Shown: positions 16,810-25,633 of the stretch, piece after piece
How the letters are laid out: each line of letters starts with the position of its first letter
Position numbering within the stretch: the first letter of the stretch is position 1
NCBI RefSeq assembly: GCF_036967205.1
Contig: NZ_CP146022.1
Span: forward strand, 558,001 to 622,000
Source: Streptomyces sp. Q6
GTDB lineage: Bacteria; Actinomycetota; Actinomycetes; Streptomycetales; Streptomycetaceae
Reading direction: 5' to 3'
Length of the DNA stretch: 64,000 nucleotides
Notes under the pieces: model-generated
The model's input: the letters and a program-made list of their open reading frames with translations, nothing else
The model's database searches: none
What the model was told of the DNA's origin: nothing
Program-made: the position numbers and the translations under genes

Positions 16810-18587
16810 GGCGGATCCCGCGCGAGCGGGGCGGCTGGTGGCACGCCTATGTGTGCCCCGCGCACGGCCTGGAGCTCGACCACGGCGATCCGCTGTCCGG
16901 AGTCTTCCCGGAGGGCGGCGCGCTGTGCGCCCGCGGCTGCCGGGTGGACACACCCGAGGTGCGGGGAGCCTGGACGGTCCTCGCGCACCAGGCGTGGGCG
17001 CGCCACGCCCGTCTGCTGGCGCTGCGCGGCGACACGGCGGGCACGCTCGGGATCCTGAGCGCGTACGCCGATCTGTACCGCGAGCTCGCGGGCGACGGGC
17101 ACGACGGGGCGCAGCCGTGGATGCTGCGTGGCCGGCTCTTCCACCAGGCGCTGACCGACGCGATCTGGGCGGTGAACGTCGCCGACGCCGTGGCGACCCT
17201 CGCGGAGCACGACGCGCCCAGAACGGCCGAACTCCTGCCGCTTCTGGCGGAGTTGGAGCGGGCGGCGCTCGACGCCCGTGACGTCCTGGTGGAACGCGGC
17301 GACCTCGCCTCGAACTACCTGACGTGGCTGACGGCGGCGGGGACCGGAGCGGGGCGGGCGGCCGCGCTGGTGCGCGGCACGCCGTGGGACGGCGCCAAGG
17401 AGTGGCTCGACGGGCCGCACGGCCTGTACGCGCACCTGCGGGCGTGCGTCGGGGACGACGGCTGGCAGTGGGAGGGCAGCACGTACTACCACGGCTTCGT
17501 CCTGCGGGCCGCGCTCCTGGCGCTCCGCGGATCCGATCCGGCCGCCCTGCCCGCCGATGTCGCCGCGCGGCTGACGGGCATGGTCGACGCCCTGGCGGTC
17601 CTCGCGACGGACGGCGGAGTGCTTCCGGCGCTGAACGACGGCCCGTACCGGAGGACTCCGCTGGCGCTGGAGTGGCTCGAACTGGCCGCGCTGGCCCAGC
17701 AGTTCGTGGAGTCGCCGCGCTGGGCGGAGGTCGCCGCGCGGGCCCGTACCGAGGCGGGCGCGGCGGACGACGGTCTGGACCGGGAGCTGTCCGGCTGGTT
17801 CGCCGGGCCGCCGCTGCCGGAGCGCTCCGCACCCGCGCCGGTGTCGGTCTTCGAAGAAGCGGGGTACGCGGTGGTGCGGGCGGCGGGGACGCACGCCGTC
17901 CTCTCCTTCGGCCCGCACGGCGGCTCCCACGGCCACCGCGACAAGCTGGCCCTGTCCCTGTACGGGCGGCTGGCCTGCTGGCAGCCCGACCCCGGCCAGG
18001 TTCCGTACGCGCACGCCGAGTTCCGTGACCATTACGCGTCGACGGCCGCGCATCCGGCGTTCCTGGTGGACGGCGCGGAGCAGGCGGAGTGCGCGGGCCG
18101 GCTGCTCGCGCGGGACGCCCTGTCGGTCACGGCGGAGGCCTCGGCCGCGTACGAGGGTGTGCGCGCGGTGCGCCGGGTGGAGGCGGGCCGCTGCCATCTC
18201 GTCGACGTCCTGACGCTGACCGTCGAGGACGGCCGGGAGCGGCGGCTCGCCGCCCTGCTGCGCCCCGGTGTCGCGCTCGACGTGCAGGTGCAGCCCCGAG
18301 GGCCGGTGCGGACCACGTGGTACGGGGAGAGCGAGGTGCTGCACGGCTGGCACCTGGCCTCGGAGCCGGTGCGGCCCGTGACGCGGCCCGGCCCCGGCCC
18401 GGCCGACGACCCCCACCTCACGCGCGCCTGGGTCGACTTCACCGCACACGGTGAGCGGCTCGTGCTCGTCTCGGTGTACCAGGCGGCGTCGCACGGGCCC
18501 GCGGTGACGGACGTGCGGATCACGGACGAGGGCGTCGTGGTGGAGCTCGCCGACGGGACGCGCGGCGTGCACGGGACGGGGGCCTGA
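16797..18587 (+). CDS. Heparinase II/III-like lyase, copy 1 (cytoplasmic)
   Basis: A 596-residue protein with an alpha/alpha-toroid first half and a beta second half. QWEGSTYYHGF (residues 224-234) corresponds to the EG-x-YY/W-x-x-G element of heparinase II/III, PL15 and PL17 enzymes. HGGSHGHRDKLALSLYG (from about 374) matches the heparinase II/III C-terminal domain H-x-H-x-D element. No signal peptide is visible, so it should cleave imported oligosaccharides inside the cell. The ATG at 16797 overlaps the SDR stop by 13 nt. The N-terminus WWHAYVCPAHG with CARGCR looks like a possible metal-binding insert. The catalytic Tyr/His set is only partly certain. Confidence 0.78.
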   Translation: MAPVRRIPRERGGWWHAYVCPAHGLELDHGDPLSGVFPEGGALCARGCRVDTPEVRGAWTVLAHQAWARHARLLALRGDTAGTLGILSAYADLYRELAGDGHDGAQPWMLRGRLFHQALTDAIWAVNVADAVATLAEHDAPRTAELLPLLAELERAALDARDVLVERGDLASNYLTWLTAAGTGAGRAAALVRGTPWDGAKEWLDGPHGLYAHLRACVGDDGWQWEGSTYYHGFVLRAALLALRGSDPAALPADVAARLTGMVDALAVLATDGGVLPALNDGPYRRTPLALEWLELAALAQQFVESPRWAEVAARARTEAGAADDGLDRELSGWFAGPPLPERSAPAPVSVFEEAGYAVVRAAGTHAVLSFGPHGGSHGHRDKLALSLYGRLACWQPDPGQVPYAHAEFRDHYASTAAHPAFLVDGAEQAECAGRLLARDALSVTAEASAAYEGVRAVRRVEAGRCHLVDVLTLTVEDGRERRLAALLRPGVALDVQVQPRGPVRTTWYGESEVLHGWHLASEPVRPVTRPGPGPADDPHLTRAWVDFTAHGERLVLVSVYQAASHGPAVTDVRITDEGVVVELADGTRGVHGTGA

Positions 18588-18588
18588 G

Positions 18589-20562
18589 ATGCTGCTGTCG
18601 GCGACCCCTCCCGCGGGCGAACGCCCCGTCCAGGAACGGAGGCTGCTCACCGAGGCCGGGCGTCACCGCGCCCTGGTGCCACCGTCGGCGCACCCGAGGG
18701 CGAGCATCACCTGGCTGGGTCCGGCCGCCGCGAACCCGGCGCTCGCGTACCGGGTGACCGGTGACCCCGCGCACCTGGCGGAGGCGGAGCGGTTCATCGC
18801 GGCGGCGGTCCGGTTCCCGCACTGGGGCCGGGCCCACATGCCCGACCACGACCTGGACGCGGGCTGGCTGCTGCACGGCCTCTCCCTCGCCCACCACTGG
18901 CTCGGTGACGCCCTCTCCCCCGACCTGCGGGACCTGCTGCGCTACAAACTCCTCGTCCAGGGGCGGCGGTTGTACGACTTCGCGGTGGCGACGGAGGGCC
19001 GCTGGTGGTCGTCGTCGTACTGGCAGAACCACAATTGGATCTGTTACGCGGGGCTCGCCACCGCCGGGTACGTGCTGGGCCGCGAGGAGTGGACACAGCG
19101 GGCGAAGGACAACCTGGGCCGGGTCCTCGACCTGCTGCCCGCGGACGGCTCGCACGCCGAGGGGGTCGTGTACTGGCGGTACGGGGTGCCGTGGCTGGCC
19201 ATCCACCTCGATCTGCTCCAGGAGTGCGAGGGCCTGGACTGGTGGGGGCGGGGCGGCTTCATGGAGCACACCTTCGACTTCCGGCTGCACCAGTCGGCGC
19301 CCGGGTTCGCGGAGCAGACGGGGCACGGGGACTGCCACGACCGGCGCAGCGGACACAGCACGGCGCTGTACCGCGGGCTCGCCGCGCGCTTCGGGATCGG
19401 TGAGGCACAGTGGCTCGCCGACCTCGTGGACCGTGAACTCCATGACGACGAGGCCGAGTTGAGCGGGGTGCGACCGGGGATCCGGGCCGAGGCGTATCTG
19501 GACCACCTCTGGTACGACCCGTCGGTGCCGGCGGTGCCCCCGTCGGCCACGCACGCGTACTTCCCCGATCTGGGGCTGCTCACGGCCCGGACCGGCTGGG
19601 ACGACACGGCGACGTTCGTGTCGTTCAAGGCGGCGCCCGGCGGCGGTCACCAGGCGTGGGAGGCGTCGGCGAAACTCCGGGCCGAGCTGGGCTGGGAGAC
19701 GCTCAACACCGGGCACCACCACCCGGACGCGGGGTCGTTCGTGCTCGCGTCGCAGGGCGCGTTCCTCGCCGTCGACGAGGGCTACAGCAACCGCAAGCGG
19801 GCCGCGCACCACAATCTGCTGCTCGTCGACGGGACGGGGTTCGCGGGCGAGGACCGCTACCACGTGTACGAGGATCTGCCGTACGAGCACCAGGCACGGA
19901 TGCGGGACGTGCTCGCCGAGGGCGGCTGGGCGCACGGCACCGCCGAGATCGGCGCGATGTACCCGCCGGAGCTGGGCGTGCGGCGTCTGGAGCGGACCCT
20001 GGTGTGCACGCCGTCCGGGCGGCTCGTGCTGCTCGACGAGGGGCGGGCGGACGTGCCGCGCGCGTGGACGTTCCTGTTGCAGACGGACGCGCCGACGCGC
20101 GACGACGGGGACGGCCGGCTGATCGCCGCCGGGGACGCGCGGGCGTGGCTGCGTGTGCTGTCGCCCGGTGACCCCGTGGTCGCGTCGGACGTGGTCGAGG
20201 TGGCCGCCAACCCCACGTCCAGCACACCGGAGTTGAGCATCGGAACCACGCTGCACACCCTGCGGGTGACGACGCCGGAGCGCACGCGCGCCGCCCGTTT
20301 CCTGACCGTGATCGCGCCGGACGCGCCCGGCGCGCGAGAGATCCCCGGAGGCGTGGCCCTCGACGTCGCCGGGGGCACGGAGAGGGTGCTCCTGTCCCCG
20401 GTGGACCGTCGCATCGAGGCGCCCGGTGTCACGGCCGACGCGGCGGCCGTGCTGCTCGCGCCCGGACGCGAGCCGTACGTCGTGGCGGCCCGCCGCCTGG
20501 TGCTCGACGACGGTGCGGTCCGGGAGTGGGCCGAGCCCTTCACCGGGGCGGTGACCCGATGA
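18589..20562 (+). CDS. Heparinase II/III-like lyase, copy 2 (cytoplasmic)
   Basis: A 657-residue paralogue of the previous protein with clearer active-site motifs. They are YWQNHNWI (residues 144-151), SHAEGVVYWRYG (188-199) and NTGHHHPDAGSF (373-384). The last matches the conserved His and metal/substrate element of PL15/PL17-type exolytic lyases. There is no signal peptide, which suggests cytoplasmic oligosaccharide breakdown to unsaturated monosaccharides. It starts one base after the previous stop, so the two lyases are made together. Two divergent copies may handle different linkages of one oligosaccharide. Confidence 0.83.
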   Translation: MLLSATPPAGERPVQERRLLTEAGRHRALVPPSAHPRASITWLGPAAANPALAYRVTGDPAHLAEAERFIAAAVRFPHWGRAHMPDHDLDAGWLLHGLSLAHHWLGDALSPDLRDLLRYKLLVQGRRLYDFAVATEGRWWSSSYWQNHNWICYAGLATAGYVLGREEWTQRAKDNLGRVLDLLPADGSHAEGVVYWRYGVPWLAIHLDLLQECEGLDWWGRGGFMEHTFDFRLHQSAPGFAEQTGHGDCHDRRSGHSTALYRGLAARFGIGEAQWLADLVDRELHDDEAELSGVRPGIRAEAYLDHLWYDPSVPAVPPSATHAYFPDLGLLTARTGWDDTATFVSFKAAPGGGHQAWEASAKLRAELGWETLNTGHHHPDAGSFVLASQGAFLAVDEGYSNRKRAAHHNLLLVDGTGFAGEDRYHVYEDLPYEHQARMRDVLAEGGWAHGTAEIGAMYPPELGVRRLERTLVCTPSGRLVLLDEGRADVPRAWTFLLQTDAPTRDDGDGRLIAAGDARAWLRVLSPGDPVVASDVVEVAANPTSSTPELSIGTTLHTLRVTTPERTRAARFLTVIAPDAPGAREIPGGVALDVAGGTERVLLSPVDRRIEAPGVTADAAAVLLAPGREPYVVAARRLVLDDGAVREWAEPFTGAVTR

Positions 20563-21167
20563 CGGCGGCCCTCACCCTCGGGGCGCGCGGCCGGCTGCTC
20601 GGGGTGCTCGAACGGATCGCCCAACCGGCCGCCGCGGGAGCCGCGTTCACCGTGCTCGCGCTCGGCGTGGTCACCTGGCTGCCCGCGCTGGCCGCCCTCG
20701 CGCACACCCTCCAGCGGTGGCGCTCCGACGGCGACAACCGGTCCTTCACCGGGGTGTTCGCCGCGTTCCCCCGGTACTGGCGCGCGCTGTGGCGGCAGGG
20801 GATCGTCGCCTCCGCCGCTGTCGCCGTGCTGGCCGTCAACTGCCTCTTCCTCAGCGGGCGTTCGAGCCCGTCCGCCTTCGTTCTCCTGTGCGCGCAGGCC
20901 GGTCTCGGTGCGGCACTCCTCGTGCACTGCACGGCCTTCGCGGCGCACGCGGGCCTCGCGCCCGACGAGCCGCCCGCGCGCTGGCACCGGCGGGCGCTGG
21001 CCCTGGCCTTCGCGTCGCCCGCGCGCGGCACCGCCCTGCTGGGCGCGGCCGTCTCCGCCGTCGTGTTCACCCTGCCCGTCCCGCTCGGTCCGCTGCTGTT
21101 CGGTCCGAGCGTGCCCGTCCTGCTCGCCCTGCACTTCGCCGCACCGCAACCAGAGAGGACCTCCTGA
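20559..21167 (+). CDS. DUF624 (YesL-like) membrane protein
   Basis: A 202-residue hydrophobic protein with about four or five membrane spans. VLALGVVTWLPALAALAHTL near residue 33 and the following RWRSDGDNRSFTGVFAAF match the start of DUF624/YesL proteins. YesL lies in the rhamnogalacturonan locus of Bacillus subtilis, and relatives often sit beside sugar ABC importers of family 1. The function is unknown. ATG 20559 overlaps the previous stop as ATGA. Confidence 0.75.
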   Translation: MTAALTLGARGRLLGVLERIAQPAAAGAAFTVLALGVVTWLPALAALAHTLQRWRSDGDNRSFTGVFAAFPRYWRALWRQGIVASAAVAVLAVNCLFLSGRSSPSAFVLLCAQAGLGAALLVHCTAFAAHAGLAPDEPPARWHRRALALAFASPARGTALLGAAVSAVVFTLPVPLGPLLFGPSVPVLLALHFAAPQPERTS

Positions 21168-22252
21168 TGTCCAGACGCATCCTGTTCGGCCTGGCTCTCG
21201 GCGCCTGCGCCGCGCTGGCCCTGCCCGCAGCGCCGGCCTCGGCCGCCTCCGCGTACTACGTCGGCCCGACCGGCAGCGACAGCAACGCCGGCACGTCGTC
21301 CGGCGCGCCGTTCGCCACGATCCAGCACGCGCTCGACGTGGCGCCGGAGGGCTCCACGGTCCACCTCGCCTCGGGCACCTACCTCCAGGACGTGGTGACA
21401 CGCCGCGAGAACGTCACCCTGACCGGCCCCTCCAGCGCCGTCGTCAAGGGAGCGGGCAGCACCCGGATCGTGCAGGTGCAGCACGACGGCACGGTCCTCG
21501 ACGGGTTCACCGTGGACGGTCTGTTCGGCTCGTCGAGCAGCGTGGCCGGATACCGCTCGAAGCTGGTCTACGTGATGAGCACGACCCCCGGCAACGGCGT
21601 CAACGCACTCACGATCACGAACATGCGGCTCAAGAACGCCGCCGACGAATGCCTGCGGCTGCGCTACCTCGTCACCGGCGCCGACGTGTCGGGCAACACC
21701 ATCAGCGACTGCGGTGTCGCCGACTTCAAGTTCGGCGGCGGCGGCAAGAACGGCGAGGGCATCTACCTCGGGACGGCGCCCGAACAGCAAGGGGCCAACG
21801 GCGCGCCCGACGCGGCGGCGGACGTCAGCAGGAACAACCGCATCCACCACAACACGATCGCCACGCGCGGCAACGAATGCGTCGACCTCAAGGAGAACTC
21901 CACCAACAACTACGTGGAGTACAACGACTGTTCGCAGCAGCGCGACCCCAGCTCGGGCGGGCTCGACGCGCGCGGCAGCGGCAACATCCTGCGCTACAAC
22001 ACCGTCCACGACAACGCGGGCGCGGGCGTGCGGCTCGGCGGTGACACCGCCACCGACGGCACGGACACGAGCGTGTACGGCAACACGATCACCGGCAACG
22101 CGAGCGGCGGCGTCAAGGTCATGCGCACCCCGCAGGGCCCGGTGTGCAGCAACACCATGAGCGGGAACACGGGCGGCGACGCGGTCGGCACGTACGGCGC
22201 CGACTACGACCCCACCGCCCCCTGCTCCGCGAGCGCCGGGGCCGCGTCGTGA
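21167..22252 (+). CDS. Secreted right-handed beta-helix protein, putative polysaccharide lyase
   Basis: A 361-residue protein with a Sec signal (SRRILFGLALGACAALALPA, cleavage near ASA-A). The mature start YYVGPTGSDSNAGTSSGAPF and TIQHALDVAPEGSTVHLASG is the DUF1565/PL6-PL9 beta-helix entry. Repeated coil strings follow, such as NNRIHHNTIATRGNECVDLK, NYVEYNDCSQQ, NILRYNTVHDNAGAGVRLGG and VYGNTITGNASGGV. The fold suits pectate, alginate or chondroitinase-B type lyases, but I cannot assign a family. It probably acts outside the cell on the same polymer as the PL8 enzyme. The start overlaps the previous stop by one base. Confidence 0.8.
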   Translation: MSRRILFGLALGACAALALPAAPASAASAYYVGPTGSDSNAGTSSGAPFATIQHALDVAPEGSTVHLASGTYLQDVVTRRENVTLTGPSSAVVKGAGSTRIVQVQHDGTVLDGFTVDGLFGSSSSVAGYRSKLVYVMSTTPGNGVNALTITNMRLKNAADECLRLRYLVTGADVSGNTISDCGVADFKFGGGGKNGEGIYLGTAPEQQGANGAPDAAADVSRNNRIHHNTIATRGNECVDLKENSTNNYVEYNDCSQQRDPSSGGLDARGSGNILRYNTVHDNAGAGVRLGGDTATDGTDTSVYGNTITGNASGGVKVMRTPQGPVCSNTMSGNTGGDAVGTYGADYDPTAPCSASAGAAS

Positions 22253-24636
22253 CCACCACCCGCCGCGCCGTCCTCGCGGGCACCGGCGCCGCGCTCACCG
22301 CGCTCGCCCTGCCGACACAACTGCTCGGTCCCGCGCACGCCGCGGACGGCGACCCCATCGCCGCGCTGCGGGCGCGGTGGCACACGCTGCTCACCGGCGG
22401 CCCCGGCCTCGACACGTCCGAACCGCGGATCGCCGCCGCGATCGCCCGGATCGACCGGGCCGCGGCGAGCGCCCTGACGGGCCTCGACCCGACGCGCGCC
22501 GACGGCCTGTGGCCCGACCTGACGAGCACGTCCGTGTCGAACCACGTCACCACGTCGTTCAAGCGGCTCTCGACCGCCGCCACCGCGTGGGCCGTGCCGG
22601 GCACGACGCGGTACCGCGACCCGGACCTCGCGGAGCTGCTCGCGCGCGGCGTCGACTGGATGCTGGAGCACCGCTACGGGCCCGGCCAGGTCCGCTTCGA
22701 CAACGACTGGGACTGGGAGATCGGCTCCGCCCTGGCCCTGAACGACACGGCCGTCCTGCTGTACGACGCGCTCGGCGCGGACCGGCTGACGCGGATCACC
22801 GACGCCGTACGTCACTACACGCCCGATCCGAACCTGTGGCGGGCGGACCGGCAGATCGCGACCGGCGCCAACCGTGTCTGGATCTGCACGGTCGTCGCGG
22901 TCAACGCGGTGCTGCGGGGCGCGGACGCGGACCTCGCGCGGGTGCGTGACGCCCTGTCGGACGTGGAGGGCGGCGGCGCGAACAGCGTGCTCGCCTTCCA
23001 GGACGAGGGGAGCGGCACGGGTGAGGGCTTCTACTCCGACGGCTCGTTCCTCCAGCACTACAAGCACCCGTACAACGGGGGCTACGGCAAGGAGCTGCTC
23101 GGCAATCTGTCCCGGCTGCTGAACCTGTTCGCCGGCACCGACTGGGAGCTGACCGACCCGGACGTCGCCCATGTACGGCAATGGGTGACGGACGGCTTCG
23201 AGCCGCTCATCGCCCGCGGTGACATGCAGGCGGGGGTCTGCGGCCGGGAGATCGCCCGCTCCAGCAAGCAGGGCCATGTCGCGGCTCAGACGGTGATCGA
23301 GGCGGTCCTGCGGCTCCTGCCCGGTCTGACCGGCGCCGACGCCGACGCCGACCGGTTCGCCGCGCTCGTCAAGCAGTGGATCACCGAGGACACGTACCGT
23401 GCCTTCCTCGACGTGACCGACCTCGCCTCGCTGGTGGCCGCCCAGCGGCTCCTCGCGTCCGGCACGAGACCACGCGGAACTCTCGTGACGCATCGTCAGT
23501 TCCCGCGCATGGACAAGGCGATGCACCATCGGCCCGCCTTCACGCTCGGCATCTGCGCCTACTCGACCCGCATCTACAACTACGAGTCCATCCAGAACGA
23601 GAACCTGCACGGCTGGCACCTCTCCGACGGCATGGTGCTCCTCCACGACGCGGACCTCGGGCACTACAGCGAGGACTACTGGCCGACCGTGGACCCGCTG
23701 CGCCTGGCCGGTACCACGGTCCTCGCCCGGCGTCCCGCCGACGCCGCGGGGCAGCGCACCACGAGCGCCGCGGACTGGGCGGGCGGCGCGGCACTGCCCG
23801 GCACGACGCTCGGCGCCTACGGGCAGGACCTGCGGGCGTTCGGAAGTTCGCTGCGGGCCCTCAAGAGCTGGTTCTGCCTGGACGACGTGATCGTGCACGT
23901 CGGTTCGGGCATCACGGCCGACACGGGACCGATCGAGACGGTCGTCGACAACCGCAAACTCCGTGACGTGGCAGCCGAGTTGACCGTCGACGGGGTGCGC
24001 GCACCCGCGGATGCCGGGTGGTCCGCCGCGTACGACGGCGTGCGCAGTGTGCATCTGGCCGGCACCGGCGGGTATGTCTTCCCGCGCCCGACCGCGCTGC
24101 GCGCCCTGCGCGAGCAGCGCACCGCCCGCTGGCGTGACATCAACATCAAGTACGGCACGGACACACCGGTCACCCGCCCCTATCTGACCCTGTGGCAGGA
24201 CCACGGCACCGCCCCGACCGGGGCGGGCTACTGCTGGCTGCAACTGCCCGGCGCCTCCGCCGACCGCACCCGGCGCCACGCGCTGGCCCCGCCCGTGCGG
24301 CCCGTCGCCGAGTCGACGGCCGTGCACGCGGTGCGGCGCGCGGCGGACGGCCTGCTGGCCGCCAACTTCTGGGCGGCGGGCCGGGCAGCTGAACTGGCCG
24401 CCGACGGGCCCGCGTCGGTCGTGGTCCGCCCGCGCGACGGGCTCGTGGACGTGGCGGTGAGCGATCCGACGCAGCTGCGCGAGCGGATCGTGCTCGACCT
24501 GGAACTGCGCGGCCTGAGCGTGGAGCGGGCCGACAGCGGGGTCGCCGTCTCCCGTACCTCGGCCGGCACCCGGATCACCGTCGACACCGCGGGCCGCCGC
24601 GGCGCGACGCTCGCGCTGACCCTGAGGAGGAGCTGA
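22249..24636 (+). CDS. Secreted polysaccharide lyase family 8 (hyaluronate/chondroitin/xanthan lyase type)
   Basis: A 795-residue exported lyase that cleaves uronic-acid glycans by beta-elimination. The N-terminus TTTRRAVLAGTGAALTALAL is a Tat signal. Active-site elements are N208 in TGANRVW, then H270 and Y279 in DGSFLQHYKHPYNGGYGKEL. The nine-residue His-Tyr spacing equals that of the Arthrobacter chondroitin AC lyase. Arg/His occur in FPRMDKAMHHRPAF (about 418-431). YESIQNENLHGW and EDYWPTVDPLRLAGTTV are PL8 hallmarks of the beta-sandwich half. GTG start overlaps the previous stop as GTGA. Which polymer is attacked cannot be read from sequence. Confidence 0.92.
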   Translation: MTTTRRAVLAGTGAALTALALPTQLLGPAHAADGDPIAALRARWHTLLTGGPGLDTSEPRIAAAIARIDRAAASALTGLDPTRADGLWPDLTSTSVSNHVTTSFKRLSTAATAWAVPGTTRYRDPDLAELLARGVDWMLEHRYGPGQVRFDNDWDWEIGSALALNDTAVLLYDALGADRLTRITDAVRHYTPDPNLWRADRQIATGANRVWICTVVAVNAVLRGADADLARVRDALSDVEGGGANSVLAFQDEGSGTGEGFYSDGSFLQHYKHPYNGGYGKELLGNLSRLLNLFAGTDWELTDPDVAHVRQWVTDGFEPLIARGDMQAGVCGREIARSSKQGHVAAQTVIEAVLRLLPGLTGADADADRFAALVKQWITEDTYRAFLDVTDLASLVAAQRLLASGTRPRGTLVTHRQFPRMDKAMHHRPAFTLGICAYSTRIYNYESIQNENLHGWHLSDGMVLLHDADLGHYSEDYWPTVDPLRLAGTTVLARRPADAAGQRTTSAADWAGGAALPGTTLGAYGQDLRAFGSSLRALKSWFCLDDVIVHVGSGITADTGPIETVVDNRKLRDVAAELTVDGVRAPADAGWSAAYDGVRSVHLAGTGGYVFPRPTALRALREQRTARWRDINIKYGTDTPVTRPYLTLWQDHGTAPTGAGYCWLQLPGASADRTRRHALAPPVRPVAESTAVHAVRRAADGLLAANFWAAGRAAELAADGPASVVVRPRDGLVDVAVSDPTQLRERIVLDLELRGLSVERADSGVAVSRTSAGTRITVDTAGRRGATLALTLRRS

Positions 24637-24638
24637 CC

Positions 24639-25613
24639 GTGCTGTTCGACATGCCGCTCGACCGGCTGCGGGAGTACCGGCCGGAGCCGGAGGAGCCCGC
24701 CGACTTCGACGCGTTCTGGCGCAAGACGCTCGACGACACCGCCCGGCACCCCGTGGACGCCCGCTTCGTGCCGTACGCGACGGGTCTCACGACCGTCGAC
24801 GTGTTCGACGTGACGTTCAACGGCTGGGGCGGGCAGCCCGTGAAGGCGTGGCTGCTGCTGCCGCGCGAGCGCTCCGGTCCGCTGCCCGCGGTCGTGCAGT
24901 ACATCGGCTACAACGGCGGCCGCGGCATCCCGTACTCCTGGCTGACCTGGAGCGCGCTCGGCCACGCCCATCTGGTGATGGACAACCGGGGTCAGGGCGG
25001 CGGCGGCAAGAACACCGCCGACACGCCGGATCTGGCGCCCGAGGGGCACGGCTCGTCGTCGCCCGGGTTCCTCACGCGCGGCATCGAGGACCCGCACCGT
25101 CACTACTACCGGCGGCTGATCACCGACGCCGTGCGGGCCGTGGACGCGGTGCGCGCGCACGACGCGGTCGATCCGGCACGCGTCGCCGTGCTCGGCGGCA
25201 GCCAGGGCGGCGGTCTCGCGCTCGCGGTGGCGGGGCTGCGCGACGACGTGGCGGCGACCGTCGCCGACGTGCCGTTCCTGTGCCACTTCCGGCGGGCCTC
25301 GCAGATCACGGACGCGGGACCGTACGCGGAGATCGCCCGGTTCCTGTCCGGGCACCGCTTCGGCATCGAGCGGGCGATGGAGACGCTGTCGTACGTCGAC
25401 GCGGTCAACTTCGCGGCGCGCGCGACGAGTCCGGCGTGGTTCTCGGTCGGCCTGATGGACAAGGTGTGCCCGTCGTCGACCGTGTTCGCCGCCTACCACC
25501 GCTATGCCGGGCCCGCCGAGATCGAGGTGTTCCCGTACAACGGGCACGAGGGCGGTGCCGAGTACGACCTGCCGCGCAAGATAGCCGCGCTGCGGGGCGT
25601 GTTCGGCACCTGA
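24639..25613 (+). CDS. Carbohydrate esterase family 7 (acetylxylan esterase/cephalosporin C deacetylase)
   Basis: A 324-residue alpha/beta hydrolase with all CE7 signatures: R117-G-Q, G186-G-S188-Q-G, D274 in GLMDKVCP, and H303-E. These give a Ser-Asp-His triad at nearly the same residue numbers as Bacillus acetylxylan esterases. It lacks a signal peptide, so it should remove acetyl groups from imported oligosaccharides. Start GTG 24639 lies 2 nt after the PL8 stop, with GAGGAG upstream. Last gene of the operon. Its presence implies that the target polymer is O-acetylated. Confidence 0.9.
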   Translation: MLFDMPLDRLREYRPEPEEPADFDAFWRKTLDDTARHPVDARFVPYATGLTTVDVFDVTFNGWGGQPVKAWLLLPRERSGPLPAVVQYIGYNGGRGIPYSWLTWSALGHAHLVMDNRGQGGGGKNTADTPDLAPEGHGSSSPGFLTRGIEDPHRHYYRRLITDAVRAVDAVRAHDAVDPARVAVLGGSQGGGLALAVAGLRDDVAATVADVPFLCHFRRASQITDAGPYAEIARFLSGHRFGIERAMETLSYVDAVNFAARATSPAWFSVGLMDKVCPSSTVFAAYHRYAGPAEIEVFPYNGHEGGAEYDLPRKIAALRGVFGT

Positions 25614-25633
25614 GGCGGCCCACGGGGGCGGGG

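Noticed and set aside
16155-18650. An 831-codon antisense open frame opposite the SDR and first heparinase-like gene
   Set aside because: Arg/Pro/His-rich composition typical of GC-rich shadows; the plus strand carries recognised domains throughout.
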